Below, piece after piece: positions 1 to 8,291 of a DNA stretch of 64,000 nt (positions within the stretch are counted from its first letter, which is position 1; the number at the start of each line of letters is the position of its first letter). The position numbers and the translations under genes are program-made. The notes beneath the pieces are model-generated. The model had not been told where the DNA came from, searched no databases, and worked only from the letters and a program-made list of their open reading frames with translations. Where the stretch lies: the NCBI RefSeq assembly GCF_002163855.1, contig NZ_CP019332.1, positions 471,213 through 535,212 of the forward strand, written 5' to 3'. This DNA is from Winogradskyella sp. PC-19. Its GTDB lineage: Bacteria > Bacteroidota > Bacteroidia > Flavobacteriales > Flavobacteriaceae.

Positions 1-1
1 A

Positions 2-847
2 CCAAAAGATCATAAAGATACACTGAGAGTTTTAAAAGAAAATCCTTCAGAGAAGACTAACATATTTGTGGGTTGTGCCAAATGGAATCGTGCAGATTTA
101 AAAGGGTTTTATCCTAGAGGTACAAAAGATGAATTAGAATATTATTCAAGACAATTCAATTCTATTGAGTTAAACGCTACATTTTATAGAATTTTTCCTC
201 CTGAACAATTTCAAAAATGGTACGATAAAACACCAGATAACTTCAGGTTTTTCCCAAAGCTTAATCAAGAAATTAGCCACTGGAAACGTTTAAATGAAGA
301 TATAAATCCTGTTGTAGATAATTACCTGAATAGTACTATTAATCTCAAAGAAAAATTAGGCTGTATCTTTTTGCAAATGCATAGTAATTTTGCGCCTAAG
401 GATTTTGATAGAGTCATTAATTTTGCTGAATCTTGGCCAAAAGAAGTACCATTGGCTATAGAATTTAGACATACAGATTGGTATAACGATAAGATAATAG
501 CAGAAGATTTATACCAACTTTTAGAAGAAAATGATATTTCTAATATTATAGTCGATTCTGCTGGTAGACGCGATATTATGCACATGAGATTAACCAATTC
601 TAGAGCTTTTATTAGATACGTTGGCGCAAATCATCAAAGCGATTATTCGAGATTAGATGATTGGGTAGAGCGTCTAAAAATCTGGCAAGAAGCAGGGATT
701 AAGGATATTAATTTCTTTGTGCACCAAAATATTGAGAAAGAGTCACCATTGCTTTCGGCATATTTAATAAAACAAATAAATTCAGAATTAGGTGCTAGTT
801 TAAAAATTCCTAACGACGATTCTGTTGGACAACAAACATTATTATAG
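2..847 (+). CDS. DUF72 family protein (5' end outside window)
   Basis: The frame is open from base 2, so the first GTG at 68 is not the true start; the gene begins upstream of the window and probably lacks only some 15-25 N-terminal residues here. The 281 visible residues carry the DUF72 signature: VGCAKWNR near the start, then YPRGTKDELEYYS and FNSIELNATFY, and a central EFRHTDWY segment. DUF72 proteins have a TIM-barrel-like fold related to YecE; their biochemical role is not settled. The stop codon directly abuts the ATG of the next gene, so the two are probably co-transcribed. Family assignment is firm, function is unknown. Confidence 0.9.
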   Translation, partial: PKDHKDTLRVLKENPSEKTNIFVGCAKWNRADLKGFYPRGTKDELEYYSRQFNSIELNATFYRIFPPEQFQKWYDKTPDNFRFFPKLNQEISHWKRLNEDINPVVDNYLNSTINLKEKLGCIFLQMHSNFAPKDFDRVINFAESWPKEVPLAIEFRHTDWYNDKIIAEDLYQLLEENDISNIIVDSAGRRDIMHMRLTNSRAFIRYVGANHQSDYSRLDDWVERLKIWQEAGIKDINFFVHQNIEKESPLLSAYLIKQINSELGASLKIPNDDSVGQQTLL

Positions 848-1231
848 ATGAGATTTAATACACGAAAATGGGTAAAACCCGAAGACTTAAACCCTAACGG
901 TACTTTATTTGGAGGTCAACTGTTGGCTTGGATAGATGAAGAAGCGGCTTTGTATACAATAATTCAACTCGAGAACTCGAAGATTGTTACAAAGTTTATG
1001 TCCGAAATTAATTTTATGGCGTCTGCTAAAAAAGGTGATATAGTAGAAATAGGAATGGAAGTTGTCAAGTTTGGTCGGTCATCTATTACAATGAAATGTG
1101 AGGCTAGAAACAAAATGACACAAGAAACAATTTTAACTGTAGATAATATGATAATGGTTAATCTTGGACCTGATGGTAAACCTAAACCACACGGAAAGAC
1201 AAAAGTAGAATTTGTTAAGGATAGACTATAG
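848..1231 (+). CDS. Hotdog-fold acyl-CoA thioesterase
   Basis: This 127-residue protein has the hotdog thioesterase signature NPNGTLFGGQLLAWIDEEAA at residues 15-34, with Asp30 in the position of the catalytic acid in YciA/BACH-type acyl-CoA hydrolases. Such enzymes hydrolyse acyl-CoA to free fatty acid and CoA in the cytoplasm. The length is normal for a single-domain YciA-like enzyme. The ATG follows the stop of the DUF72 gene with no gap, suggesting translational coupling. Chain-length preference cannot be read from the sequence. It converges on the MscS-type gene with only two bases between stops. Confidence 0.88.
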   Translation: MRFNTRKWVKPEDLNPNGTLFGGQLLAWIDEEAALYTIIQLENSKIVTKFMSEINFMASAKKGDIVEIGMEVVKFGRSSITMKCEARNKMTQETILTVDNMIMVNLGPDGKPKPHGKTKVEFVKDRL

Positions 1232-1233
1232 TA

Positions 1234-2454
1234 TTAGTCCAGAGCTAACTCGTATACTTCTAAATCAAAATACGATACAGCAGCAATTACATGGTCAAAA
1301 ATGTCGCCCATGATATACTCATAATTTACCCAACGCTGGTCTTTGCTAAAGGCATAAATCTCAAGCGGAATTCCTTGATTGGTTTGTTCTAGTTGACGTA
1401 CCATCATCGTCATATCTTTATTCAACGCTGAATGATTTTCGACATATGTTTGAAGATATTTTCTAAACACTCCAAAGTTGGTAAGATTTCTTCCGTTTAT
1501 GAGTACAGATTTATCAATATCATTTTCAATATTTGCGGCATTAATTTCATTAGTACGGCTTTCTATGTAATCAGAAACCAATTCAATTTTTTTAAAACGA
1601 TTGATGTCATCTTCACTTAAAAATTTGATTGCAGAGGCTTTAATTAATACCGAACGTTTTATACGACGACCACCAGAATTAGACATACCACGCCAGTTTT
1701 TAAACGAATCAGAAATTAGTGCGTAAGTGGGTATTGTTGTTATGGTTTTATCCCAGTTCTGGACTTTTACCGTAGCCAGTGTGATTTCTGTAACATCACC
1801 ATCAGCGCCATATTTTTCAAATGTTATCCAATCACCGATACGAACCATGTCGTTTACTGTAACTTGTATGCTAGCTACAAAACCCAAAATACTATCTCTA
1901 AATACAAGAATAATAATTGCTGAAACTGCACCAATACTAGTCACAAATTCCCAAAAAGAAATACCTGTTACTATTGCAAATATTGAGAATATTGCCAATA
2001 GCCAGACAAAAATCATAAATACTTGTATGTAGCTATGAATAGGTTTGTCTTTATAACGAGCTAGCGTTTTTAGGTAATCACGAACAGAATGAAGTATGCT
2101 TTGTAGTATTCTAATAGTTAATAATATCGCTATTACTTTTAAGGTTTTTTCTATAATATCTTCAACAACCGGAAAATCAGAAAACACTTGAGGTACAAAC
2201 TCTATTAGAATTATTAATGGGATAATATGTGCTATGTTTCTGGGTAGTTTATTAGCTACTAATATGTCATCAAAATCAGTTTTGGTACGTCTAGCTATAC
2301 TTGAAGAAAATCGCCTTAACACACGTTTAGTTACAAAGTCTATAATAAACGCGACTATTAGTAATGCTATTAATAATGCTAGCATATTTAAATACTTGGC
2401 GGTATCGACAGCAAAGCCATTATCAATTAATAAGTCATATATGTAATGCTTCAT
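1234..2454 (-). CDS. MscS-family mechanosensitive channel, YbdG-like
   Basis: The 406 residues begin with several hydrophobic segments (about 20-41, 70-90, 100-120, 140-165), followed by a pore-lining helix and the MscS beta domain, which includes VTVNDMVRIGDWITFEKYGA. The run WDKTITTIPTY...SFKNWRGMSNSGGRRIKRS is typical of the YbdG/MscM subgroup rather than of canonical small MscS. Members are inner-membrane channels opened by membrane tension that release osmolytes on hypo-osmotic shock. The gene converges with the thioesterase gene. Substrate and gating are inferred from the family only. Confidence 0.9.
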   Translation of the reverse strand: MKHYIYDLLIDNGFAVDTAKYLNMLALLIALLIVAFIIDFVTKRVLRRFSSSIARRTKTDFDDILVANKLPRNIAHIIPLIILIEFVPQVFSDFPVVEDIIEKTLKVIAILLTIRILQSILHSVRDYLKTLARYKDKPIHSYIQVFMIFVWLLAIFSIFAIVTGISFWEFVTSIGAVSAIIILVFRDSILGFVASIQVTVNDMVRIGDWITFEKYGADGDVTEITLATVKVQNWDKTITTIPTYALISDSFKNWRGMSNSGGRRIKRSVLIKASAIKFLSEDDINRFKKIELVSDYIESRTNEINAANIENDIDKSVLINGRNLTNFGVFRKYLQTYVENHSALNKDMTMMVRQLEQTNQGIPLEIYAFSKDQRWVNYEYIMGDIFDHVIAAVSYFDLEVYELALD

Positions 2455-2493
2455 CAGCTAAATTGATTTCTATATAAACCTAAGAAATATTAC

Positions 2494-2778
2494 TTAAGCA
2501 GTATGTGGTTTTAAATATTTCTTATCAACATAAAAAGTCCCAAAAGGGATTAAAGAAGCTGCAAGAACTATTAAGAAGGTTTTCTGACTCCATTTAAAAT
2601 CTGGTTTTAACCAAATGGCCAATACAATATATACTACAAATAATAGACCATGCGGCATGCCAAGCAACTTTACATATTGTGGGTCATTATTAAAATATTT
2701 AATTGGTACAGCAACAAATAAAAGTAAGATATACGAAACACCTTCTAAAAAGGCTATGACTCTAAAAAAATTCAACAT
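2494..2778 (-). CDS. DUF3817 small integral membrane protein
   Basis: A 94-residue protein with about three hydrophobic helices and the DUF3817 pattern FLEGVSYILLLFVAVPIKY followed by GMPHGLLFVVYI. DUF3817 proteins (YdzA-like) are small inner-membrane proteins of unknown function. A TAnnTTTG element on the minus strand lies about 20 bases upstream of the start. The gene is transcribed separately from, but in the same direction as, the MscS-type gene downstream. Confidence 0.85.
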   Translation of the reverse strand: MLNFFRVIAFLEGVSYILLLFVAVPIKYFNNDPQYVKLLGMPHGLLFVVYIVLAIWLKPDFKWSQKTFLIVLAASLIPFGTFYVDKKYLKPHTA

Positions 2779-2799
2779 AAAACATCAATTTTTAAAGTG

Positions 2800-2807
2800 C
2801 AAAAATA
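2800..2807 (-). promoter_or_regulatory. Candidate -7 promoter element for DUF3817 gene
   Basis: The minus strand reads TATTTTTG, matching the Bacteroidota -7 consensus TAnnTTTG, 22 bases before the ATG at 2778. No clear TTG -33 element was found at the usual distance, so this is a partial match. Confidence 0.45.
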
Positions 2808-2918
2808 CTTTAGAATTACAGATTATTAATCGATTTTAACAGCTTTTAAGAATAAAATAAAAACTAATATTCTATTAATTATATTTACACTTTATATTAA
2901 AATAAACCACCAATTCTG

Positions 2919-5405
2919 ATGATTTCTATTAAAAAACAACTCATTATTACACTATGTTTATCTCTATTTTTAGGGTTCAATTTTTCTGAAGCTCAATCAA
3001 AACGTAAACGAAAAAAAGATGCTAAATCAGAAGCTGTAACACCAAAACCAGCTGCAAAAAAGAAAGGTAAAATAAAAGATTACGATAAAGTAATTACAAA
3101 GGATGCCATTAGTGACGATGGTTTGTTTAAAGTTCATCAAGTAGGAGAGAAGTATTTTTTCGAAATCCCTAATGACTATTTAGACACAGATATGTTATTG
3201 GTAAGTCGATTTTCGAAATTACCAACAGGACTTGGTGGCGGTTATGTTAACGCTGGTACCAAAACTAATACAAGATTGGTAAGATGGGAACGTTTTAAAA
3301 ACAAAATTCTAATAAAAGAAAGGTCTTACAGTGCAGTCGCTGATGATAGTTTACCTATTAATATTTCTGTTCAGAATAATAATTACGAACCAATCATATA
3401 CGCTTTTGATATACAAGCTATATCTAAAGATTCTACTGCTGTTGTTGTAGATGTTAGCTCTTTTTATGGTACAGATGTAAAAGCAATTAGTGGTTTGCCA
3501 TCTAGGTACAGAAAACAGTACAAGGTTAGAAATTTAGATAAATCTAGAAGCTTTATTAACTCAATGAAAAGTTTTCCTGAAAACATAGAAGTTGTTCAAG
3601 ATTTTACATATAACGCTGCAGAACCACCTTCAAATGGCGGTATTGAGTCTATAAGTATTCAAATGAACCAATCGATGATTTTGTTACCTAAAGAAAAAAT
3701 GCAACCTCGTTATTTTGATGAACGTGTTGGATGGTTCACGTTAAGTAAATATGATTATAGTAGCGAAAAACTTAAAGCAGACCGCAAAACTTATATTCGT
3801 CGATGGAAATTAGTACCAAAAGATATTGAAGCATATAAACGAGGAGAATTAGTTGAACCTGTAAAACCAATTGTTTACTATTTAGATCCAGCGACACCAG
3901 AAAAATTTCGCTCATACATGAAAGAAGGTATTGAGCTTTGGCAAAAAGCATTTGAAGCTGCTGGTTTCAAAAATGCAATTATAGCAAAAGACCCACCAAC
4001 TAAAGAGGAAGATCCAGATTTTAGTCCAGAAGATATACGTTATTCTGTGGTAAGATATGTTGCGAGTACAACACGTAATGCAACTGGGCCAAGTGTTTCT
4101 GACCCAAGAACGGGAGAAATTATCGAAAGTGATATTATTTGGTACCACAATCATTTACGCTCTTACAGGAACCGTTACTTGTTAGAAACTGGAGCAGCTA
4201 ATCCTTCTGCAAGAACATTGGACACACCAGCGGAAGATATCGGAGAAATGATGAAAATGGTAATCGCTCATGAGGTTGGACATACATTAGGCTTGCCACA
4301 CAATATGGCAGCAAGTTACGCATACAATGTCGAGAATTATCGTGATGGTGCATTTACGCAAAAAAATGGTATAGCGGCTACAATTATGGATTATGCTCGC
4401 TACAACTATATTGCACAACCTGGAGATCAAAACATTCGTTTTATTAGACAGTTAGGACCTTATGATGATTATGCTATTAACTTTGGATATCGTTATTATC
4501 CAGAGGTTAATTCTGCAGATGATGAACTTCCAATTTTAGATAAAATGGTTTCTGCAAAAAGTGGAGACCCAAAATATATGTTTGGCAGTCAAGGTAGCCG
4601 TTTTGATCCAAGGTCTCAAACTGAAGATATCGGAAACAACAGCATCAAAGCCAGTACTTATGGCTTGAAAAATCTTAAAATTGTTGCAGCTAATCTACCA
4701 CAATGGACTAGTGACCAGACTAATAATTATGATGACTTAGGAGAATTATATGGCGAAATGTTAGGCGTTTGGAATAGGTACATTGGTCATGTGACATCTC
4801 ATGTTGGTGGTGTTTACGAAGACACTCAAAACCCTTCTCAAAAAGGAGATGTATATACTATGGTCCCAAAAGAACAGCAAAAAGCAGCAATGCAATGGTT
4901 ACATAAAAATGCATTTGCAAGTCCTACTTGGTTAGTTGATAAAAAAATTCTTAATAAGATTGATTACGCAGGTTATACAGAGCGCTTAAGAGGTTTGCAA
5001 TCAAGGCATCTTAACCGTTTGATGAGTTTTGAAACCTTAGGTAGACTCATAGACTATAATGCATTGGATGCAACAAATTATTCTGCCCTAGAAATGCTTC
5101 GTGATTTACGAAAAGGTATTTGGTCAGAAGCTAGTTTAGGTAAAAACGTTACTGTTTACAGACGTAATTTGCAACGTGCGCATATCGACCAATTATCTAA
5201 CTTGATGACTGGTGAAATGAATAGACGCTTTTCACGTAAATACTATAATGTAAATCAATCTGATGTAAGATCTCTAGTGCGTGGTGAGTTAAATGTATTA
5301 AAGCAAAGATTACGAACAGCTGCAAATTCAGCTGTTAATACAGAAACAAAATACCATTACCGTGATGCTATTGCACGCATTGATAATATTCTAGACCCAA
5401 AATAG
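2919..5405 (+). CDS. Secreted zinc-dependent metalloprotease (DUF5117/DUF5118 type)
   Basis: This 828-residue protein starts with a signal peptide (about residues 1-25, ending SEAQS), then a basic linker rich in Lys. A DUF5118/DUF5117-like region follows, and then a zinc site HEVGHTLGLPHN at residues 451-462. That is the metzincin-type HExxHxxGxxH, and a downstream IMDY probably serves as the Met-turn. Large proteins of this architecture are common in Bacteroidota and are predicted to act in the periplasm or at the cell surface. There is no T9SS C-terminal domain, so export is probably by Sec only. Physiological substrates are unknown. The next gene starts 18 bases downstream and may be co-transcribed. 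Confidence 0.92.
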   Translation: MISIKKQLIITLCLSLFLGFNFSEAQSKRKRKKDAKSEAVTPKPAAKKKGKIKDYDKVITKDAISDDGLFKVHQVGEKYFFEIPNDYLDTDMLLVSRFSKLPTGLGGGYVNAGTKTNTRLVRWERFKNKILIKERSYSAVADDSLPINISVQNNNYEPIIYAFDIQAISKDSTAVVVDVSSFYGTDVKAISGLPSRYRKQYKVRNLDKSRSFINSMKSFPENIEVVQDFTYNAAEPPSNGGIESISIQMNQSMILLPKEKMQPRYFDERVGWFTLSKYDYSSEKLKADRKTYIRRWKLVPKDIEAYKRGELVEPVKPIVYYLDPATPEKFRSYMKEGIELWQKAFEAAGFKNAIIAKDPPTKEEDPDFSPEDIRYSVVRYVASTTRNATGPSVSDPRTGEIIESDIIWYHNHLRSYRNRYLLETGAANPSARTLDTPAEDIGEMMKMVIAHEVGHTLGLPHNMAASYAYNVENYRDGAFTQKNGIAATIMDYARYNYIAQPGDQNIRFIRQLGPYDDYAINFGYRYYPEVNSADDELPILDKMVSAKSGDPKYMFGSQGSRFDPRSQTEDIGNNSIKASTYGLKNLKIVAANLPQWTSDQTNNYDDLGELYGEMLGVWNRYIGHVTSHVGGVYEDTQNPSQKGDVYTMVPKEQQKAAMQWLHKNAFASPTWLVDKKILNKIDYAGYTERLRGLQSRHLNRLMSFETLGRLIDYNALDATNYSALEMLRDLRKGIWSEASLGKNVTVYRRNLQRAHIDQLSNLMTGEMNRRFSRKYYNVNQSDVRSLVRGELNVLKQRLRTAANSAVNTETKYHYRDAIARIDNILDPK

Positions 5406-5423
5406 TCAGTTTTAATTTAAATA

Positions 5424-6704
5424 ATGAATAGAGAAGAATATAAGATTCATATTGTAGGTGCTGGTATCAGTGGATTGATAGCTGCTAAAACTTTAGAAAC
5501 CCAAGGTTATAAACCAATAATTATTGAAGCTACAAACTGTGTAGGTGGTCGTGTCAAAACTGATATTGTTGACGGTTATCAGTTAGACCACGGATTTCAA
5601 GTGCTGTTAGATGCATATCCTAAAGCCAAAGAGCACTTAGATTTTAATGCGCTGAAGTTACAAGAGTTTTTACCTGGAGCTACAATTTTTTATAATGGAA
5701 AGCAAACAACTATTGGCGACCCATTACGTAATTTAAGTTTGTTATTTCCAACGTTAGTTTCTTCAATAGGTAACTTTTCTGATAAATTAAAAATATTAAA
5801 ACTAAATACCGCCTTAAAGAACAAGTCACTAGCGTCGATATTTGATAGCGACTCTTTGTCAACATTAGATTATTTAAAAGTTAAGGGTTTTTCGGATGAA
5901 ATCATTCAACAGTTTTTTAAGCCTTTTTTTTCTGGTATTTTTTTAGAACCAGATTTAAACACATCGAGCAGAATGTTTGAATTTGTCTATAAAATGTTTG
6001 GTGAAGGTCTAGCAGTGCTACCAAAATCAGGAATAGGGGCTATTTCGGAGCAATTAAAGCAGCAGTTAAATCATACAGAGTTTATATTTAACACCAAGGT
6101 TAAAGCTGTGGATGATAAAAGTTTGACGCTCACAGATGGTCAGGTAATCAACACCCATTTTACAATTATCACATCTGGTGCAAGCTATTTGATTGATAAC
6201 TTAAAAAACCAAGATGTGAAATGGAAATCATGTTACAACATATACTTTGAGGCAGAAAAAAGAGCAATCTCAAAGCCATTGATTGGTTTGATTGCAGATA
6301 AAGATGCCTTAATTAATAATATTTTCTTTCACAATAGTCTAGACACATCACAATCTGGAAGCAAAGAACTATTATCAGTTACTATTGTAAAAAATCATGA
6401 CTTAGATGAAACTGCATTGTTAGATAGAGTAAAAGCTGAGTTAAAAGAACTTTGTAACATTTCGGTTGTTAGACATATTAAGACATACCATATCAAACAA
6501 GCATTACCAGATATTGATAACTTACAAAATGAAATATCACCAACTGAAACACAAATAAAACCTACCATATTTTTAGCTGGCGATTATTTACTTAATGGCT
6601 CTTTAAATGCAGCTATGATTTCTGGAGAACGTGCAGCACAAGGCGTAATTATGAGTTTAGAAGATGGGTTAGTGGTCGAAAATTTATCTTCAGAGTGGAT
6701 TTAA
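5424..6704 (+). CDS. FAD-dependent amine oxidase/phytoene-desaturase-like protein
   Basis: The 426 residues open with a Rossmann FAD-binding motif VGAGISGLIAAKTLE (GxGxxG at 12-17), continue with EATNCVGGRVKTD, and close with FLAGDYLLNGSLNAAMISGE, which contacts FAD at the end of the fold. This is the NAD(P)-binding/amine-oxidase superfamily that includes protoporphyrinogen oxidase and carotenoid desaturases. No carotenoid or haem genes are adjacent, so the substrate stays open. The start at 5424 lies 18 bases after the metalloprotease stop. Its 3' end overlaps the convergent DUF2237 gene by four bases. Confidence 0.85.
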   Translation: MNREEYKIHIVGAGISGLIAAKTLETQGYKPIIIEATNCVGGRVKTDIVDGYQLDHGFQVLLDAYPKAKEHLDFNALKLQEFLPGATIFYNGKQTTIGDPLRNLSLLFPTLVSSIGNFSDKLKILKLNTALKNKSLASIFDSDSLSTLDYLKVKGFSDEIIQQFFKPFFSGIFLEPDLNTSSRMFEFVYKMFGEGLAVLPKSGIGAISEQLKQQLNHTEFIFNTKVKAVDDKSLTLTDGQVINTHFTIITSGASYLIDNLKNQDVKWKSCYNIYFEAEKRAISKPLIGLIADKDALINNIFFHNSLDTSQSGSKELLSVTIVKNHDLDETALLDRVKAELKELCNISVVRHIKTYHIKQALPDIDNLQNEISPTETQIKPTIFLAGDYLLNGSLNAAMISGERAAQGVIMSLEDGLVVENLSSEWI

Positions 6705-7060
6705 ATACTATAGCTTTCCAAAAGTTCTAAACTTGTAAACTCTAAAGCTTTTATGTTTGTAGCATTTAAATCTATTTGAGGTGCAACACCTGCCTTTTCA
6801 GCTTCTAGCCAACGCGATATACAAAGACACCATTTATCACCTGGCTTAAGTCCTGGAAATTGCCATTGTGGTATCGGTGTTGTCAAATCATTACCTTTTG
6901 ACTTTGTATACACTAAAAATTCCTCAGTTATCACAGCACAAACCACATGTGTACCAGTGTCTTGTGCTAGTGTCCTACAATAACCATCTCTAAAATACCC
7001 AGTCATTGGGTCATTGCAACATGCGATTAATGGTTTATTGTAGACATTGAATGTTGCCAT
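6701..7060 (-). CDS. DUF2237 family protein
   Basis: A 119-residue cytoplasmic protein with the DUF2237 signature: NKPLIACCNDPMTGYFRDGY near the N-terminus, then GTHVVCAVITEEFL and GDKWCLCISRWLEA. The length matches the family. Four conserved cysteines are visible (two in ACC, two in WCLC), but no function is established. It is divergent from the DUF2452 gene, and the two candidate promoters sit almost back to back between them. Confidence 0.88.
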   Translation of the reverse strand: MATFNVYNKPLIACCNDPMTGYFRDGYCRTLAQDTGTHVVCAVITEEFLVYTKSKGNDLTTPIPQWQFPGLKPGDKWCLCISRWLEAEKAGVAPQIDLNATNIKALEFTSLELLESYSI

Positions 7061-7089
7061 ATTTGGGAATTTATTAAGTTTAATACTTA

Positions 7090-7097
7090 CAAAATTA
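7090..7097 (-). promoter_or_regulatory. Candidate -7 element for DUF2237 gene
   Basis: The minus strand reads TAATTTTG (TAnnTTTG consensus), 29 bases before the ATG at 7060. It lies just two bases from the divergent plus-strand element. Confidence 0.45.
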
Positions 7098-7099
7098 TG

Positions 7100-7107
7100 T
7101 ATTTTTG
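7100..7107 (+). promoter_or_regulatory. Candidate -7 element for DUF2452 gene
   Basis: TATTTTTG matches TAnnTTTG and lies 30 bases before the ATG at 7138. A clear TTG at -33 is lacking. Confidence 0.5.
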
Positions 7108-7137
7108 TAGAAAATATTTAAAAAAAGATTAAACAAA

Positions 7138-7569
7138 ATGGCGGATAAAAAACCTGACATGGTTGTTTTTGATGAAGATAAACAGCAATACAATGCTGCT
7201 TTCTTACCATATGCAACTAGTTTTAGCGCACCACAAATCAAGGCTCCAAATAATGGTAGTTGGAAAAATTCGCAGATATATAAGGCTAATAAACATTTAA
7301 AGACAAAATACGAAGCTCTTAAAGCAGAGTACGAGGAGTTAATGAAAGTTCTTGAGTATAATGAGCTAATCACGGCTTCAAAGTTTAGTTTTGAGCCCTT
7401 GATTGGCGAGATTTATCATTTATACAATAATGATAAAAATCAACCTTTTCTTTCTATAATTAACCCAGATACCTGTAGTTTTGAACATTTAGGTAGCTTT
7501 CGTTTAACCTCTGATTATCTGTGGGAAAAAGTAGAATCTAAAGTTGAATCTACATTAATAAATCAATAA
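7138..7569 (+). CDS. DUF2452 family protein
   Basis: The 143 residues match DUF2452: FLPYATSFSAPQIKAPN at about 21-37, a central helical KHLKTKYEALKAEYEELMK, then GEIYHLYNNDKNQPFLSIIN. Members are small cytoplasmic proteins of unknown role, best known from flavobacteria and gamma-proteobacteria. The helical middle could mediate oligomerisation. A stem-loop (7596-7617) separates it from the cold-shock-domain gene, so the two may or may not share a transcript. Confidence 0.85.
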   Translation: MADKKPDMVVFDEDKQQYNAAFLPYATSFSAPQIKAPNNGSWKNSQIYKANKHLKTKYEALKAEYEELMKVLEYNELITASKFSFEPLIGEIYHLYNNDKNQPFLSIINPDTCSFEHLGSFRLTSDYLWEKVESKVESTLINQ

Positions 7570-7595
7570 ATCATTCAGAGATTATTGAATTTGTT

Positions 7596-7617
7596 AGGCT
7601 TAATACATGATAAGCCT
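7596..7617 (+). other. Stem-loop between DUF2452 and cold-shock-domain genes
   Basis: AGGCTTA at 7596-7602 pairs perfectly with TAAGCCT at 7611-7617 across an eight-base loop. No strong T-run follows, so it is either a weak terminator or a structured leader of the cold-shock-domain mRNA 37 bases before its ATG. Confidence 0.45.
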
Positions 7618-7653
7618 TACCTTTATACCAAATTAAAACACTGAAAGTAATAC

Positions 7654-8115
7654 ATGGCTAAATCGCAACAAACATTCAACAAAAGCGAAAAAGAAAAAAA
7701 ACGTTTAAAAAAGCGCGAAGACAAACGTAAAAAAATGGAAGCGCGCAAAGCTGAAAAGGAAGCTAATGGTGGTTCTGGAGGAATCCCAATAGCATATGTA
7801 GATTATAACGGTAATTTGACGGATACACCGCCAGACCCAGATAATAAAATTGAAATTGAGGCTGAAAACATCGAAGTAAGTATCCCTAAAACATTGCCAG
7901 GTGAAAAAGTAGAGTTTGACCCAATCCGTAAAGGAAAAGTGAACTTCTTTGATTCTTCAAAAGGTTTTGGATTTATCATTGACGAAGAGAATAATGAAAA
8001 ATACTTCTGCCACGTTAGTGGTTTAATCGACGAAATTGTAGAAAACGATAAAGTACAATTTGAACTTGAAAAAGGTCAACGTGGTATGAATGCAGTTAAA
8101 GTAAAGCTCATTTAA
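7654..8115 (+). CDS. Cold-shock-domain protein with basic N-terminal extension
   Basis: The 153 residues split into a highly charged Lys/Arg/Glu-rich N-terminus (about 1-45), a short linker, and a C-terminal cold shock domain (about 86-153). The domain has the RNP-1-like core KGFGFIIDEENNEKYFCHVSG. Cold shock domains bind single-stranded RNA or DNA and can melt RNA structure. The basic tail is longer than in CspA-type proteins (about 70 residues) and may strengthen RNA or ribosome binding. A strong intrinsic terminator follows directly. Confidence 0.9.
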   Translation: MAKSQQTFNKSEKEKKRLKKREDKRKKMEARKAEKEANGGSGGIPIAYVDYNGNLTDTPPDPDNKIEIEAENIEVSIPKTLPGEKVEFDPIRKGKVNFFDSSKGFGFIIDEENNEKYFCHVSGLIDEIVENDKVQFELEKGQRGMNAVKVKLI

Positions 8116-8138
8116 TACCTCATAAATCATAATTAATT

Positions 8139-8173
8139 AAAAGCCATTATCGTTGATAGTGGCTTTTTTGTTT
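8139..8173 (+). terminator. Intrinsic terminator after cold-shock-domain gene
   Basis: AAGCCATTATC (8141-8151) pairs with GATAGTGGCTT (8155-8165) through 11 base pairs including one G-U, with a three-base loop, followed by six T. It lies 25 bases after the stop codon. Confidence 0.9.
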
Positions 8174-8175
8174 TA

Positions 8176-8273
8176 TGTCATTCAGGTGTTATTCTGTCAT
8201 TCAGAACGCAGTGATGAATCTCTTTTGACACTTTGGGAATTACTGTAGATTCATCGCTATGCTCAGAATGACA
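8176..8273. repeat. Palindromic REP-like repeat
   Basis: Two imperfect inverted arms face each other: 8195-8221 and 8247-8273. The right arm read in reverse complement matches the left at 22 of 27 positions. A partial third copy of the arm's first ten bases (TGTCATTCAG) stands at 8176-8185. The element lies between two convergent transcription units. Similar palindromes starting TGTCATTCTGAG recur in many Bacteroidota genomes; that comparison is from memory and not a search. Confidence 0.75.
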
Positions 8274-8291
8274 ACTTATTATGTGATTAAA

